This document shows, piece after piece, positions 1 through 6,903 of a DNA stretch of 10,456 bases (its first letter is position 1; each line of letters starts with the position of its first letter). Below the pieces are notes generated by a model, which had not been told where the DNA came from, did no database searches, and was given only the letters and a program-made list of their open reading frames with translations. Origin of the DNA: Pararhodospirillum photometricum DSM 122 (GTDB taxonomy: Bacteria > Pseudomonadota > Alphaproteobacteria > Rhodospirillales > Rhodospirillaceae); the NCBI RefSeq assembly GCF_000284415.1, contig NC_017059.1, forward strand, positions 3,526,743-3,537,198. The letters are read 5' to 3'. The position numbers and the translations under genes are program-made.

Positions 1-2
1 AC

Positions 3-371
3 TACGATTTCCAGACACTGCGGGAATTTGATCACGTGTTGCGCGACCATCGCTCCGGCGAAGTGCATCGCATTGATCGCTCCTTGCTTGACCTGCTCTA
101 CGCTTTGCAGCGCCGCCTGGAGACCGGGCGGCCCTTCCAGATCATTTGCGGCTATCGCTCTCCCGAGACCAACGCCTCGTTGCGGCGGCGCAGCGCCGGG
201 GTCGCCCGCAACAGTTTGCACATGGAGGGCATGGCCGTGGATGTCGCGGTGGAAGACCGCCCCTTGCGTGACCTGCGCGGCGCGGCCTTGTCGCTGAAAG
301 GCGGTGGGGTGGGGTATTACCCCAAAAGCGGTTTTGTTCACGTTGATGTGGGGGATATTCGCTCCTGGTGA
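3..371 (+). CDS. DUF882/YcbK-type M15-like peptidase, 5'-truncated
   Basis: The reading frame is open from the left edge, so the true start lies outside the window; an internal GTG at 36 is not a convincing start because conserved sequence precedes it. The fragment of about 122 residues carries the family hallmarks: RDHRSGEVH, then GYRSPETN, then SLHMEG with an Asp seven residues after the His (H at 219-221, D at 240-242), and a final FVHVD (H at 339-341, D at 345-347). In the related M15 peptidases (D-Ala-D-Ala carboxypeptidase fold) such His, Asp and His residues bind zinc. Members are normally exported through a Tat or Sec signal and are thought to act on peptidoglycan; the signal region is not in view here. 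Family assignment is firm; peptidase activity is inferred from the motif only. It ends with TGA and is followed by a 127-base gap before the CoA-transferase gene. Confidence 0.88.
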   Translation, partial: YDFQTLREFDHVLRDHRSGEVHRIDRSLLDLLYALQRRLETGRPFQIICGYRSPETNASLRRRSAGVARNSLHMEGMAVDVAVEDRPLRDLRGAALSLKGGGVGYYPKSGFVHVDVGDIRSW

Positions 372-454
372 CGCAGCGGGGAGGCGGGAGGTTTGGTGCG
401 GTGCAAAGGGCGGTTCACAGCGGCCCGGGATCTCGCTACCGTGAGAGAGCCGAC

Positions 455-486
455 CCCGCCTTCCAGCCAGCCCGCCTTCCAGCCAG
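455..486 (+). repeat. Perfect 16-bp tandem duplication upstream of the CoA-transferase
   Basis: The 16-mer CCCGCCTTCCAGCCAG occurs twice with no gap, at 455-470 and 471-486. The second copy runs into the Shine-Dalgarno sequence at 485-490, so the repeat forms the last part of the presumed 5' leader. It looks like a recent slippage duplication; no function is evident. Confidence 0.85.
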
Positions 487-490
487 GAGG
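485..490 (+). promoter_or_regulatory. Shine-Dalgarno fixing the GTG start at 499
   Basis: A perfect AGGAGG lies 8 bases before GTG 499. It decides the start of the CoA-transferase, because no ATG is similarly placed. No convincing sigma-70 promoter could be picked out in 372-484. Confidence 0.8.
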
Positions 491-498
491 ACGCCCCC

Positions 499-1818
499 GT
501 GACCCAATACGACGACGAGTATCAGCGCAAGCTGGTGAGGCCCTCGGACGCCGTGGCGCCGATTCGCAGTGGGACCAATGTGATCTTGTCCATGGGGGTG
601 TCGCAACCCCCGGCGCTGATGGGGGCCTTGGCCGACCGGGCCCGCTCCGGCTCCCTGACCGATATCAGGGTCTACTACATGCACGCCAGCGAGGCGGCCG
701 TGCGGACCTTGTTGGTGCCGGATCTCATGGACGTGGTGCAGCCCTGCCCGCTGTTCATGAGCGCCCACGACCGGTCGCTGGCCAAGAAGGGCTATGAGGC
801 TGGCAAGCGGTGGGTTCACTATGTGCCCTGTACCTTCCACCACGCGCCTCGCTTGTTGACTGAACACATTTCTCCCGATGTTTTCTTGCTCACGGTTTCT
901 CCCATGGACCGGGCGGGTTTTTTTAGTCTGGGCACCAACTCGGACTACGGCGCCACGGTCGTTCGTCGGGCGCGACGGGTGATTGTCGAGGTGAACCCTC
1001 ACATGCCCCGGGTGTTCGGCGAGAACCTGCTGCACGTTGCCGATGTGGATGCCATCGTCGAACACGAAGCCCCCCTGATGGAAGTGATGCAGAAGGAGGG
1101 CACCGACGAAGACGTGGTGATCGGTCGCATGATCGCCGATCAGATCCCCGATGGCGCCACCTTGCAGATGGGCATTGGCGGGGTTCCCAACGCCGTCATG
1201 AACTTTCTGGCCAACCACAACGACATGGGCTTGCACTCCGAGCTGTTTAGCCCGCCCATGGTGGAGCTGATTCGCAAGGGCGTGCTCAATGGCCGGCGCA
1301 AGAACGTCATGCCCTATAAGCACGTCTTCACCTTGGCCCTTGGGGACAAGGCGATGTACGAGTTCATGAACGATAACCCCAGCATCGTGGGCTATCCGGT
1401 CATGTGGGTGAACAACCCCTCGGTCATCCGCAAGAACGACACCATGATTAGTGTCAATTCGGCGATCGAGATCGACCTCACCGGTCAGATCAACAGCGAG
1501 AGCTTGGGCGGCGTCGAATTCTCCGGCCCCGGCGGCCAGCTTGATTTCATTCGCGGTGCCTATGCCAGCAAGGGTGGCAAATCCTTCATCGCCTTGCATT
1601 CAACCGCCAAGGACGGCACCTTGTCGCGCATTGTCTGTGACCTGTCCGGGCCGGTCACTGATCCGCGCATGGAGAGTCACTACGTGGTGACGGAATATGG
1701 GTGTGTGTGCCTCAAGGGGCTGACCGTGAGCGAACGGGCCCGGGCCTTGATCGGCTTGGCTCATCCCAAGTTCCGCGATGCGCTCAAGGATGAGGCCCGG
1801 GCGACTGGCTTGCTTTGA
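499..1818 (+). CDS. Acetyl-CoA hydrolase/transferase family; 4-hydroxybutyrate CoA-transferase type
   Basis: 439 residues, matching the ~430-440 residue 4-hydroxybutyrate/butyryl-CoA:acetate CoA-transferases (Cat2/AbfT type) rather than the ~500-residue succinyl-CoA:acetate class. It moves CoA between acyl-CoA and a free carboxylic acid in the cytoplasm through a glutamyl-CoA thioester. Two Rossmann-like halves are visible. GIGGVPNAV at 225-233 is the glycine-rich CoA loop, and GLHSELFS contains the probable catalytic Glu248, aligning from memory with Glu238 of Clostridium aminobutyricum AbfT. NNPSVI, NSAIEIDLTGQINSES and GPGGQLDFIRGA follow, and the C-terminal part has the family's YVVTEYG and RARALIGLAHP. 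The residues after the catalytic Glu read SPP where AbfT has SDG. The GTG start is set by a strong AGGAGG. The DUF1499 gene follows within 10 bases, so the two are probably cotranscribed. The substrate is uncertain; acetate, butyrate or 4-hydroxybutyrate are possible. Confidence 0.9.
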   Translation: MTQYDDEYQRKLVRPSDAVAPIRSGTNVILSMGVSQPPALMGALADRARSGSLTDIRVYYMHASEAAVRTLLVPDLMDVVQPCPLFMSAHDRSLAKKGYEAGKRWVHYVPCTFHHAPRLLTEHISPDVFLLTVSPMDRAGFFSLGTNSDYGATVVRRARRVIVEVNPHMPRVFGENLLHVADVDAIVEHEAPLMEVMQKEGTDEDVVIGRMIADQIPDGATLQMGIGGVPNAVMNFLANHNDMGLHSELFSPPMVELIRKGVLNGRRKNVMPYKHVFTLALGDKAMYEFMNDNPSIVGYPVMWVNNPSVIRKNDTMISVNSAIEIDLTGQINSESLGGVEFSGPGGQLDFIRGAYASKGGKSFIALHSTAKDGTLSRIVCDLSGPVTDPRMESHYVVTEYGCVCLKGLTVSERARALIGLAHPKFRDALKDEARATGLL

Positions 1819-1825
1819 GGCGATG

Positions 1826-2341
1826 ATGAACCGGATTCTTCCCCTGCTGGTCAGTGTGGCGGTGCTGGCGCTGGCGGCGTTTGGCTGGGCGGCGTGGAGT
1901 GGCCAGCCCTTGCCCACAGCGGCGCTCTATCCCGATCCCCCGCCGCTCGTTCTGGCGCCCGGTGTGCCGCCCGATCGCGGCGACGGACCCGCCGCCCTGG
2001 CCTGTCCGCCCGGCCTGTGTGCCGGCGTCACGGTGGACGTGGAAAGCCCGGTCCTGCCCGTCGCCCCCGACGCCCTCTTCGCCACGGTGCGCGCCCTCGT
2101 GGTGGCCCAGCCGCTGGTTCGGGTCGTCGCCGAGGATGCCGCGGCTGGCCGTCTGGACGTGGTGCAGCGCACCCCCATCCTGGGCTTTCCCGAGAGTGTT
2201 GCGCTGCGGGTTGTTGCCGTTGGCGAGGGGGCGTCGAGCGTGATCCTCCTCAGCCGCTCACGGCCGGGAGCTTGGGATCTGGGGGATAACGCGGCCCGCG
2301 TGCGAACCTGGATCGCCGCCCTAGAGCGGGCCAGCCGCTAA
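1826..2341 (+). CDS. DUF1499 family protein, N-terminally membrane-anchored
   Basis: 171 residues from the ATG at 1826. This start is preferred because GAGG at 1817-1820 lies 5 bases upstream; the ATG directly before it (1823) is too close, and a farther one at 1778 would overlap the previous gene by 41 bases. Residues about 3-20 form one hydrophobic segment (RILPLLVSVAVLALAAFGW), an anchor or uncleaved signal. A Pro-rich linker and a CPPGLC pair follow. The C-terminal half shows the DUF1499 pattern: VVQRTPILGFPESVALRVV, then LLSRSRPGAWDLGDNAARV, matching the family's 'SRSRxGxxDxGxNxxRv' ending. No biochemical role is known for the family; it is common in alphaproteobacteria and plants. The gene follows the CoA-transferase closely, probably in one operon, and ends just before the palindrome at 2349-2377. 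Confidence 0.8.
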   Translation: MNRILPLLVSVAVLALAAFGWAAWSGQPLPTAALYPDPPPLVLAPGVPPDRGDGPAALACPPGLCAGVTVDVESPVLPVAPDALFATVRALVVAQPLVRVVAEDAAAGRLDVVQRTPILGFPESVALRVVAVGEGASSVILLSRSRPGAWDLGDNAARVRTWIAALERASR

Positions 2342-2348
2342 CAGATCG

Positions 2349-2377
2349 GATGTGGGGAGGTCCCCCCTCCCCACGTC
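2349..2377. terminator. Palindrome between convergent DUF1499 and soxA genes; likely bidirectional terminator
   Basis: GTGGGGAGG (2352-2360) pairs perfectly with CCTCCCCAC (2366-2374) around a TCCCC loop. The stem extends by three more pairs (GAT/GTC, one of them G-U), giving about 12 bp. There is no T-tract on either side, so it is not a textbook intrinsic terminator. Its position in the 43-base gap between two converging stop codons makes a shared terminator or transcript-end stabiliser the best reading. It shares the TGGGGAGG...CCTCCCCA core with the hairpin at 7765-7787. Confidence 0.65.
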
Positions 2378-2384
2378 TGGCGCC

Positions 2385-5135
2385 TCAGAAGCCGGGGGCC
2401 GGAACCACTGTGACGTCAATGTCTTCTCGCGTTCCCCGTACCCTGGAGACGGCACGCAGGCGCTCCCCGCTGCCGGGGCGGACAAAGCCCAGTCCCCAGC
2501 CGCCCTGGGCTGACGTCACCTCGCCCGAGGTCGCCAGGGCGTCTTCCCCGTCGCGGCCTAACAAAGCCCCGGCCGGCACCCGCCGCGCCGCCTGAACCGC
2601 GCGCAGATGAACCAAGCGCGGCCGGTTGGGATCGGTCAGGGCCGGCAGGGACAAGGCGCGGGTCCCCAGCCCTTCGCGGTTCGCAACCCACGGGCCGCTT
2701 AGGCCCAGGTCGGCGGGAATACGCCGGCCGGACAGTTCGGCGGCTCCCGGCACGCCCGCCGTCACCCGCAGGACCTCCAGTCCCAACGGTCCTAGGAGGG
2801 GGGCTTGGCCTCCCTGGCCGGCGTGCTCGCGTGCCCGTGCCACCGATCTGGGCGGGCCTTCGATCAACACGCGGGGCAAGGCGCCCAACCGGCCCCCCCA
2901 CAGACGGAGCGGCCCGTCGCCCAGGTCGGTGTCCACCACCCGCCCCGGCTCCAGGCTGGGCAGCAGAAGAGCGGCGCGCGGCCCGATCACCCCCACCACC
3001 GACAGTGCCTCCGTCTCCTGGATCTCGACCCGTAGCCCCGGCGACAGCACGTGATGGATAAAGCTCAGGTGGCGCCGAACGGAGCGCCCCATCCCGGCCG
3101 GTGTCACCACCGCGATCCGGTCCTCGGCCAAGGCCCCGACCTGCACGGGCGCCACGAGATGCCCATCCTCACGCAGCAGCAGAGCCCAGCGCCAGCAGCC
3201 CGGCGCCAGATCGTCCAAGACCGTGACGCTGGCCCGGCGCAACAAGGCCCGGGCATCGGGACCGGTGAGGAGCAGGCGGCCCCGGTCGCTCTCATCGACC
3301 ACGACCAGATCGTGTCGGGCCGTGCCAGCCAGGCGGAAGGCCTCGGCCTCGGGTTCGTCGGGCGGGGGCAGCGGGGGGAGGACATGGCCCGCCGCCCAGG
3401 TATCGACCCGTACCGGCACGACAGGGAAGCGCCCCCGGCTCAGGCCCACCGCGCCGATGTCGCGGCCATCCAGCGCCGCCACCACCGCCGCCCCCAGGAC
3501 TGCGCTGGTGCGGCCCTGGTCGGTGCCCATCCCCAGGCCGGTGAACCGCTTGGCGTGCTCAATCGAGGCCAGACCCGCCCGGCAGGCGACGCGCAGATCA
3601 TGCACCGTGACGTCGCCTTGCAGATCGACAAACGTGCGGCCTTCGGCGGTCGTCGGGGTCGGGCCGGGTAGTTCACCCCAGAACACCGCCCGGTCGGTGT
3701 CTTCTTCCGGGTCTTCGCTCTGGGGTGGAACGGCTGTCACCCCGGGCGGTGTCCCGGCACGGGTCCCGCTGGCCAGGGTTGCGGCCAGTCCCCCGGCGCC
3801 GGCGGCGGCTCCAACCAAAACCACCGTCTCGTCCTCGGTCGTCGTGGCGGTGGCTCGGAAGGCGCCGAGGCTTGGGTCCCATCCCCGGCCACCGGGCCAG
3901 AGCCCCAGTCCCGGCGACCAGCCCCCCGACACCGCGAGCACATCGCACGGCAGATCCTGGACCGGCCCGGTTCCCATCACCGGTCCCACCCGGGCACCGC
4001 GCACCGGGGCGGTTCCCCACGAGAGCCGCGCCCCCAAGGTCGAGCGTACCGTATGGCCGCTCAACACCCGCAAACCGGCCGCCTGGGCCCGGTGTGCCGC
4101 GGGTCCGGGATCGGGCCGCGGGTCCACGATAGCTTCGATCGTTGTGCCGACGGCGGCCAAGCGGGCGGCCAGGGCATAGCCGGCCCCGGTGACTGTCTGG
4201 ATCACCGCCCGCTTCCCCGGCGCCACGCCGAAGCGCCCGGCCAAGGTGGCGGCGGCCGACGCCAGCATGACCCCCGGCCGGTCATTGCCGGCGAACAGCA
4301 AGGGGCGTTCCAGCGCCCCCGTGGCCAGGATGACCCGGGCGGCCTCAACCGACCATAAACAGGTTCCGCCGCCCTCGCCGGACTGGGCGATCAGGGCCAA
4401 CCCGTCGTCGTACAGCCCGAAGACCGGGGCTCGGGTCAGGATCGTGGTTCCCGGACGCGCCGCCAGGGTGGCTTGGGCGGTCGCCACCCAGTCGGCGGCG
4501 CGGCGGCCCTCGATGACCGCCGTTCCCGCCAGCAGGCTGCCCCCCAGGGTGAAATCCTGTTCAGCCACCAAAACCCGCGCCCCCGAGGCCGAGGCGGCCA
4601 GGGCAGCGGCCAGTCCAGCCGGACCGGCCCCGACCACCAGCACATCGACCGTCAGCGAGCGGGCCACGGCCGCGCTGTGGGGGCTGGTGTCGGGAACGCG
4701 ACCCTGACCGGCCAAGGCCCGAAACAGCGGCCGGGCCCACCGCCACACCCGGGGGAAGCCGAAAAGCGTGTGGTAATAGAAGCCCGCCGGCAGCCAGGGG
4801 GCGGCCAGATCCAGCACCGCCAGCGGATCCCAGTCCCGGCGCCCTTGGGACCAAGCAGCCAAGCCGGGCCGTAAGGGAACCATCGCGGCTGGAGTATTGA
4901 TGATCCGCCCGCCGCCTTCATCCACCGTCAGCAGCGCCGAGGGATCCTCGATCCCGGCGCCAAACAGGCCTCGGGGCCGGTGGCGGCGCACCGAGCGTCC
5001 CATGACACGGATTCCGTTGGCGTACAACGCAGAGGCTAGGCTGTCCCCCTCCACTCCCACCAGAGGGCGGCCGTCGAAGGAAAAGGGAATCGGTCGGGCG
5101 GGATCAATCCCAGCCCCGGCAGAACGTCCGGTCAT
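2385..5135 (-). CDS. soxA: Sarcosine oxidase alpha subunit-like flavoprotein with eroded GcvT domain
   Basis: 916 residues, about 50-90 shorter than typical SoxA. The N-terminal ferredoxin-like region (about 15-75) keeps FSFDGRP and HRPRGLFGAGIEDP and, as usual, has no cluster cysteines. A Rossmann dinucleotide site GAGPAG lies at 169-174. Further SoxA signatures are FAGNDRPGVMLA (281-292), CDVLAVSGGWSP (397-408) and the FVDLQGDVTVHDL to GMGTDQGRTS stretch (502-544). The remaining ~320 residues are a GcvT-like domain, recognisable from LLLTGPDARALLRR (621-634), LLREDGH (653-659) and SGRRIPADLGL (802-812). At 661-664, where the family has an Asp-Asp pair (folate site), this protein reads VAPV; the family's TEQW and AYEI motifs are also absent. 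The start overlaps the soxD stop (ATGA, 5132-5135), and AGGAG sits 7 bases upstream. No soxG follows. Membership is clear; sarcosine as substrate and folate coupling are doubtful. Confidence 0.9.
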   Translation of the reverse strand: MTGRSAGAGIDPARPIPFSFDGRPLVGVEGDSLASALYANGIRVMGRSVRRHRPRGLFGAGIEDPSALLTVDEGGGRIINTPAAMVPLRPGLAAWSQGRRDWDPLAVLDLAAPWLPAGFYYHTLFGFPRVWRWARPLFRALAGQGRVPDTSPHSAAVARSLTVDVLVVGAGPAGLAAALAASASGARVLVAEQDFTLGGSLLAGTAVIEGRRAADWVATAQATLAARPGTTILTRAPVFGLYDDGLALIAQSGEGGGTCLWSVEAARVILATGALERPLLFAGNDRPGVMLASAAATLAGRFGVAPGKRAVIQTVTGAGYALAARLAAVGTTIEAIVDPRPDPGPAAHRAQAAGLRVLSGHTVRSTLGARLSWGTAPVRGARVGPVMGTGPVQDLPCDVLAVSGGWSPGLGLWPGGRGWDPSLGAFRATATTTEDETVVLVGAAAGAGGLAATLASGTRAGTPPGVTAVPPQSEDPEEDTDRAVFWGELPGPTPTTAEGRTFVDLQGDVTVHDLRVACRAGLASIEHAKRFTGLGMGTDQGRTSAVLGAAVVAALDGRDIGAVGLSRGRFPVVPVRVDTWAAGHVLPPLPPPDEPEAEAFRLAGTARHDLVVVDESDRGRLLLTGPDARALLRRASVTVLDDLAPGCWRWALLLREDGHLVAPVQVGALAEDRIAVVTPAGMGRSVRRHLSFIHHVLSPGLRVEIQETEALSVVGVIGPRAALLLPSLEPGRVVDTDLGDGPLRLWGGRLGALPRVLIEGPPRSVARAREHAGQGGQAPLLGPLGLEVLRVTAGVPGAAELSGRRIPADLGLSGPWVANREGLGTRALSLPALTDPNRPRLVHLRAVQAARRVPAGALLGRDGEDALATSGEVTSAQGGWGLGFVRPGSGERLRAVSRVRGTREDIDVTVVPAPGF

Positions 5136-5398
5136 GGCGTGTCTCCTGCCGCAAGAACATCAACCACCCGGCCGTCTTGCGGATCGCGGGTGACATGCAG
5201 CCACAAGCCGCACCCATCGCCATGCCACCACCACTCCTGTTGCAGTTCGGGGGAGGCGTCGCGCAGGTAGACCAGAGCCGCCCAAGCGTCGGGGGGGAGG
5301 GGTGGATCGGCGTCGGGCCATGCCCGGGGTTGGGTGCCACCGAAATCGAACTCCCGCAGCGGACGACGGCCGCACCGGGGGCAGGTCAGGGTTCGCAT
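5132..5398 (-). CDS. soxD: Sarcosine oxidase delta subunit, zinc-binding
   Basis: 88 residues, the usual size for SoxD. In heterotetrameric sarcosine oxidase this small subunit binds one structural zinc; in the crystal structure I recall the ligands as Cys6, Cys9, His59 and Cys63. All four occur here at exactly these numbers: CPRCG gives C6 and C9, and WWWHGDGCGLW gives H59 and C63. The FDFGGTQPRAWPD and ALVYLRD segments also fit the family. The gene follows soxB after 35 bases, with a modest ribosome site (AAGGGA, 5407-5412) 8 bases before the ATG. It overlaps soxA by 4 bases, so the two are probably translationally coupled. The intact metal site suggests that the complex is assembled even though the gamma subunit gene is not found here. 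Confidence 0.92.
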   Translation of the reverse strand: MRTLTCPRCGRRPLREFDFGGTQPRAWPDADPPLPPDAWAALVYLRDASPELQQEWWWHGDGCGLWLHVTRDPQDGRVVDVLAAGDTP

Positions 5399-5433
5399 GC
5401 TGTTTTTCCCTTTTCACGCGGTTGGCTGTCGCG

Positions 5434-6690
5434 CTATTGCAGCCACGGCCGGGGGCCGGCCCCGCCCTCGTCCAGAAGGGCGCCCCGTTCGAAGCGCTCC
5501 AGGGCGAACGGCGCGATCAAGGGGGGGGCGGTTCCCGTCGCCAGCAAGGTCGCGAACAGCTGGCCCGAGGCGGGCGTGGCTTTGAAGCCGCCGTAGTTCC
5601 ATCCGGCATTGATATAGAGGCCGGGCACCGGGGTGGGGCCGATCAGGGGGGAACCGTCCATGGTCATGTCAACCACCCCGGCCCACGAGCGCATGATCCG
5701 CAGCCCCCGGAAGCGGGGGAACAACGCGCCTAGGCCAGCGGCGACCTCCGCCAGACGCTCGGGCGGCCCGGCTTGCTGCCAGCCCGGCGCCGCATCCAAA
5801 GAGCCGCCGGCCACCAGTTCGCCTTTTTCGGTCTGGCTCACATAGACGTGGGCGGCATTGGAGATGACGACAGGCGACAAAACCGGCTTGACCGGTTCGG
5901 TGACGAAGGCTTGCAGGACGTGGCACGCCAAGGGGAGGCGGATCCCCTCCCGCGCCAGAAGCGTCCCCGTCTGGCCGGTGGTACACAGGCCGACCACCGG
6001 AGCGCGAATGACCCCACGCGGGGTTTCCACCCCCTCCACTTGGCCTCCCGCGCCGCGCACGAAGCCAGTGACGGGACAGTGCTCGATCACATCAACCCCG
6101 AGGCGACTGGCGGCGCGGGCATAGCCCCACACCACGGCGTCGTGGCGGGCGGTCCCGGCGCGGCGCTGCATCAAGCCGCCCCGCACCGGCAAAAGCGCCC
6201 CGGGTACGGGGTCGAGGGCCGGGGCCAGACGGCGCAAGGCGGCCGGGTCCAGCCATTCGGCGTCCACGCCTTCGGCCAGCATGCGGTTGCCGCGAGCGAT
6301 CAAGGCGTCTTCGTCGGCCCGGTCGTGGGCCAGGAACACCACGCCCCGGGGGCTGAACATGACGTTGAAGTCCAGGGTCTGGCTCAGGGTTTCCCACAAT
6401 TTTAGGCTGTATTCGTAAAAGCGGATGGTCTCGGGCAGCCAATAGTTGGAGCGCACAATCGTGGTGTTGCGCCCGGCGTTGCCGCCGCCAATGAGGCCCC
6501 GCTCCAGGACCGCCACGCGCGAGATCTTGTGGGTGTGGGCCAAGGAAAAGGCGGTAGCCAGACCGTGAGCACCGCCGCCGACCACGATCACGTCGTAGGC
6601 CGGCGCCGGATCGGCCTTGCGCCAGAACAGGGCGGTGGGGGCGTCTGGGCCTCGCCTTGATCCCACCGTTCTCGGAACCCCCTTGATCAT
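5434..6690 (-). CDS. soxB: Sarcosine oxidase beta subunit, FAD/FMN-binding DAO-family protein
   Basis: 418 residues, normal for SoxB. The DAO fold begins with YDVIVVGGGAHGLATA, giving the GxGxxG FAD motif at 38-43. NAGRNTTIVRSNYW (71-84) is highly typical of SoxB. GTARHDAVVWGYARA contains His183, aligned with the histidine that carries the covalent FMN in characterised enzymes. NAGWNYGGFKATPASG near the C-terminus contains Lys370, aligned with the lysine implicated in oxygen activation. This subunit oxidises the substrate amine; electrons pass from FAD to FMN and then to oxygen. The catalytic core therefore looks complete. It is first in the soxB-soxD-soxA order. The ATG at 6690 gives an N-terminal extension of about 32 residues as in other SoxB proteins; GGGG at 6700-6703 is a weak ribosome site. 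A run of eight G (plus strand, 5521-5528) lies in the coding sequence. Confidence 0.94.
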   Translation of the reverse strand: MIKGVPRTVGSRRGPDAPTALFWRKADPAPAYDVIVVGGGAHGLATAFSLAHTHKISRVAVLERGLIGGGNAGRNTTIVRSNYWLPETIRFYEYSLKLWETLSQTLDFNVMFSPRGVVFLAHDRADEDALIARGNRMLAEGVDAEWLDPAALRRLAPALDPVPGALLPVRGGLMQRRAGTARHDAVVWGYARAASRLGVDVIEHCPVTGFVRGAGGQVEGVETPRGVIRAPVVGLCTTGQTGTLLAREGIRLPLACHVLQAFVTEPVKPVLSPVVISNAAHVYVSQTEKGELVAGGSLDAAPGWQQAGPPERLAEVAAGLGALFPRFRGLRIMRSWAGVVDMTMDGSPLIGPTPVPGLYINAGWNYGGFKATPASGQLFATLLATGTAPPLIAPFALERFERGALLDEGGAGPRPWLQ

Positions 6691-6712
6691 GTCGGCTTAC
6701 CCCATTTTACCT

Positions 6713-6728
6713 ATAAATTCGATAGACA
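6713..6728 (+). repeat. Direct repeat copy 1 (ATAAATT-N3-TA-N-ACA), candidate operator
   Basis: ATAAATTCGATAGACA matches the copy at 6783-6798 in 12 of 16 positions. The copies start exactly 70 bp apart, close to seven helical turns. This one lies nearer to soxB, about 23 bases from its start codon. An operator role is inferred only from position and similarity. Confidence 0.4.
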
Positions 6729-6782
6729 TTATCCCTGGGGGGGGAAGAGGGTCGATTCAGTTTTTCTAAATACTATTTGTCG

Positions 6783-6798
6783 ATAAATTTTGTATACA
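6783..6798 (+). repeat. Direct repeat copy 2 (ATAAATT-N3-TA-N-ACA), candidate operator
   Basis: ATAAATTTTGTATACA is the partner of the copy at 6713-6728. It ends in the perfect 8-bp palindrome TGTATACA (6791-6798). It lies about 105 bases before the binding-protein start and could overlap the importer promoter. Confidence 0.4.
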
Positions 6799-6903
6799 GA
6801 TCATTGCCGACCCCGGCCCAACGCTGTCATCATCGGGGCCGTGCCCGGGAGCCCCCGTTCCTCTCATCCTCGGCAACCTTTTGTAAAAACGGAGTATTCC
6901 CCC

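Larger units (their letters stand above)
6691..6903. promoter_or_regulatory. Divergent promoter region between soxBDA and the ABC importer
   Basis: This 213-base gap between two divergent operons is AT-rich at 6706-6730 and 6761-6804, in contrast to its GC-rich surroundings, and must hold both promoters. No clean -35/-10 pair could be chosen on either strand; TATACA at 6793-6798 (+) and TAAAAT (rightmost base 6709, minus strand) are possible -10 boxes only. It contains two related repeat copies (6713-6728, 6783-6798), eight G at 6737-6744, and in the importer leader a GC-rich inverted repeat (6834-6839 with 6851-6857, one bulge). No regulator gene is encoded in the window. Confidence 0.6.

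Noticed and set aside
372..454. Promoter or terminator between the DUF882 and CoA-transferase genes
   Set aside because: No T-tract hairpin and no acceptable -35/-10 pair could be identified by eye.
436..1599. 387-codon open frame on the minus strand opposite the CoA-transferase
   Set aside because: It lies antisense to a gene with clear family motifs, resembles no family and is His/Val/Gly-rich, as expected of reverse-frame shadows in high-GC DNA.
2385..3100. SoxG fused to the C-terminus of SoxA
   Set aside because: The protein ends at the normal SoxA terminus and is shorter than usual, leaving no room for a ~200-residue gamma domain.
3223..4179. 318-codon plus-strand open frame opposite soxA
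   Set aside because: Low-complexity Arg/Pro/Ser/Ala-rich translation antisense to well-conserved SoxA motifs; a compositional shadow.
6691..6903. Glycine or other amino-acid riboswitch in the divergent region
   Set aside because: None of the conserved core sequences of the glycine riboswitch, or of others I know, could be found; only simple inverted repeats are present.
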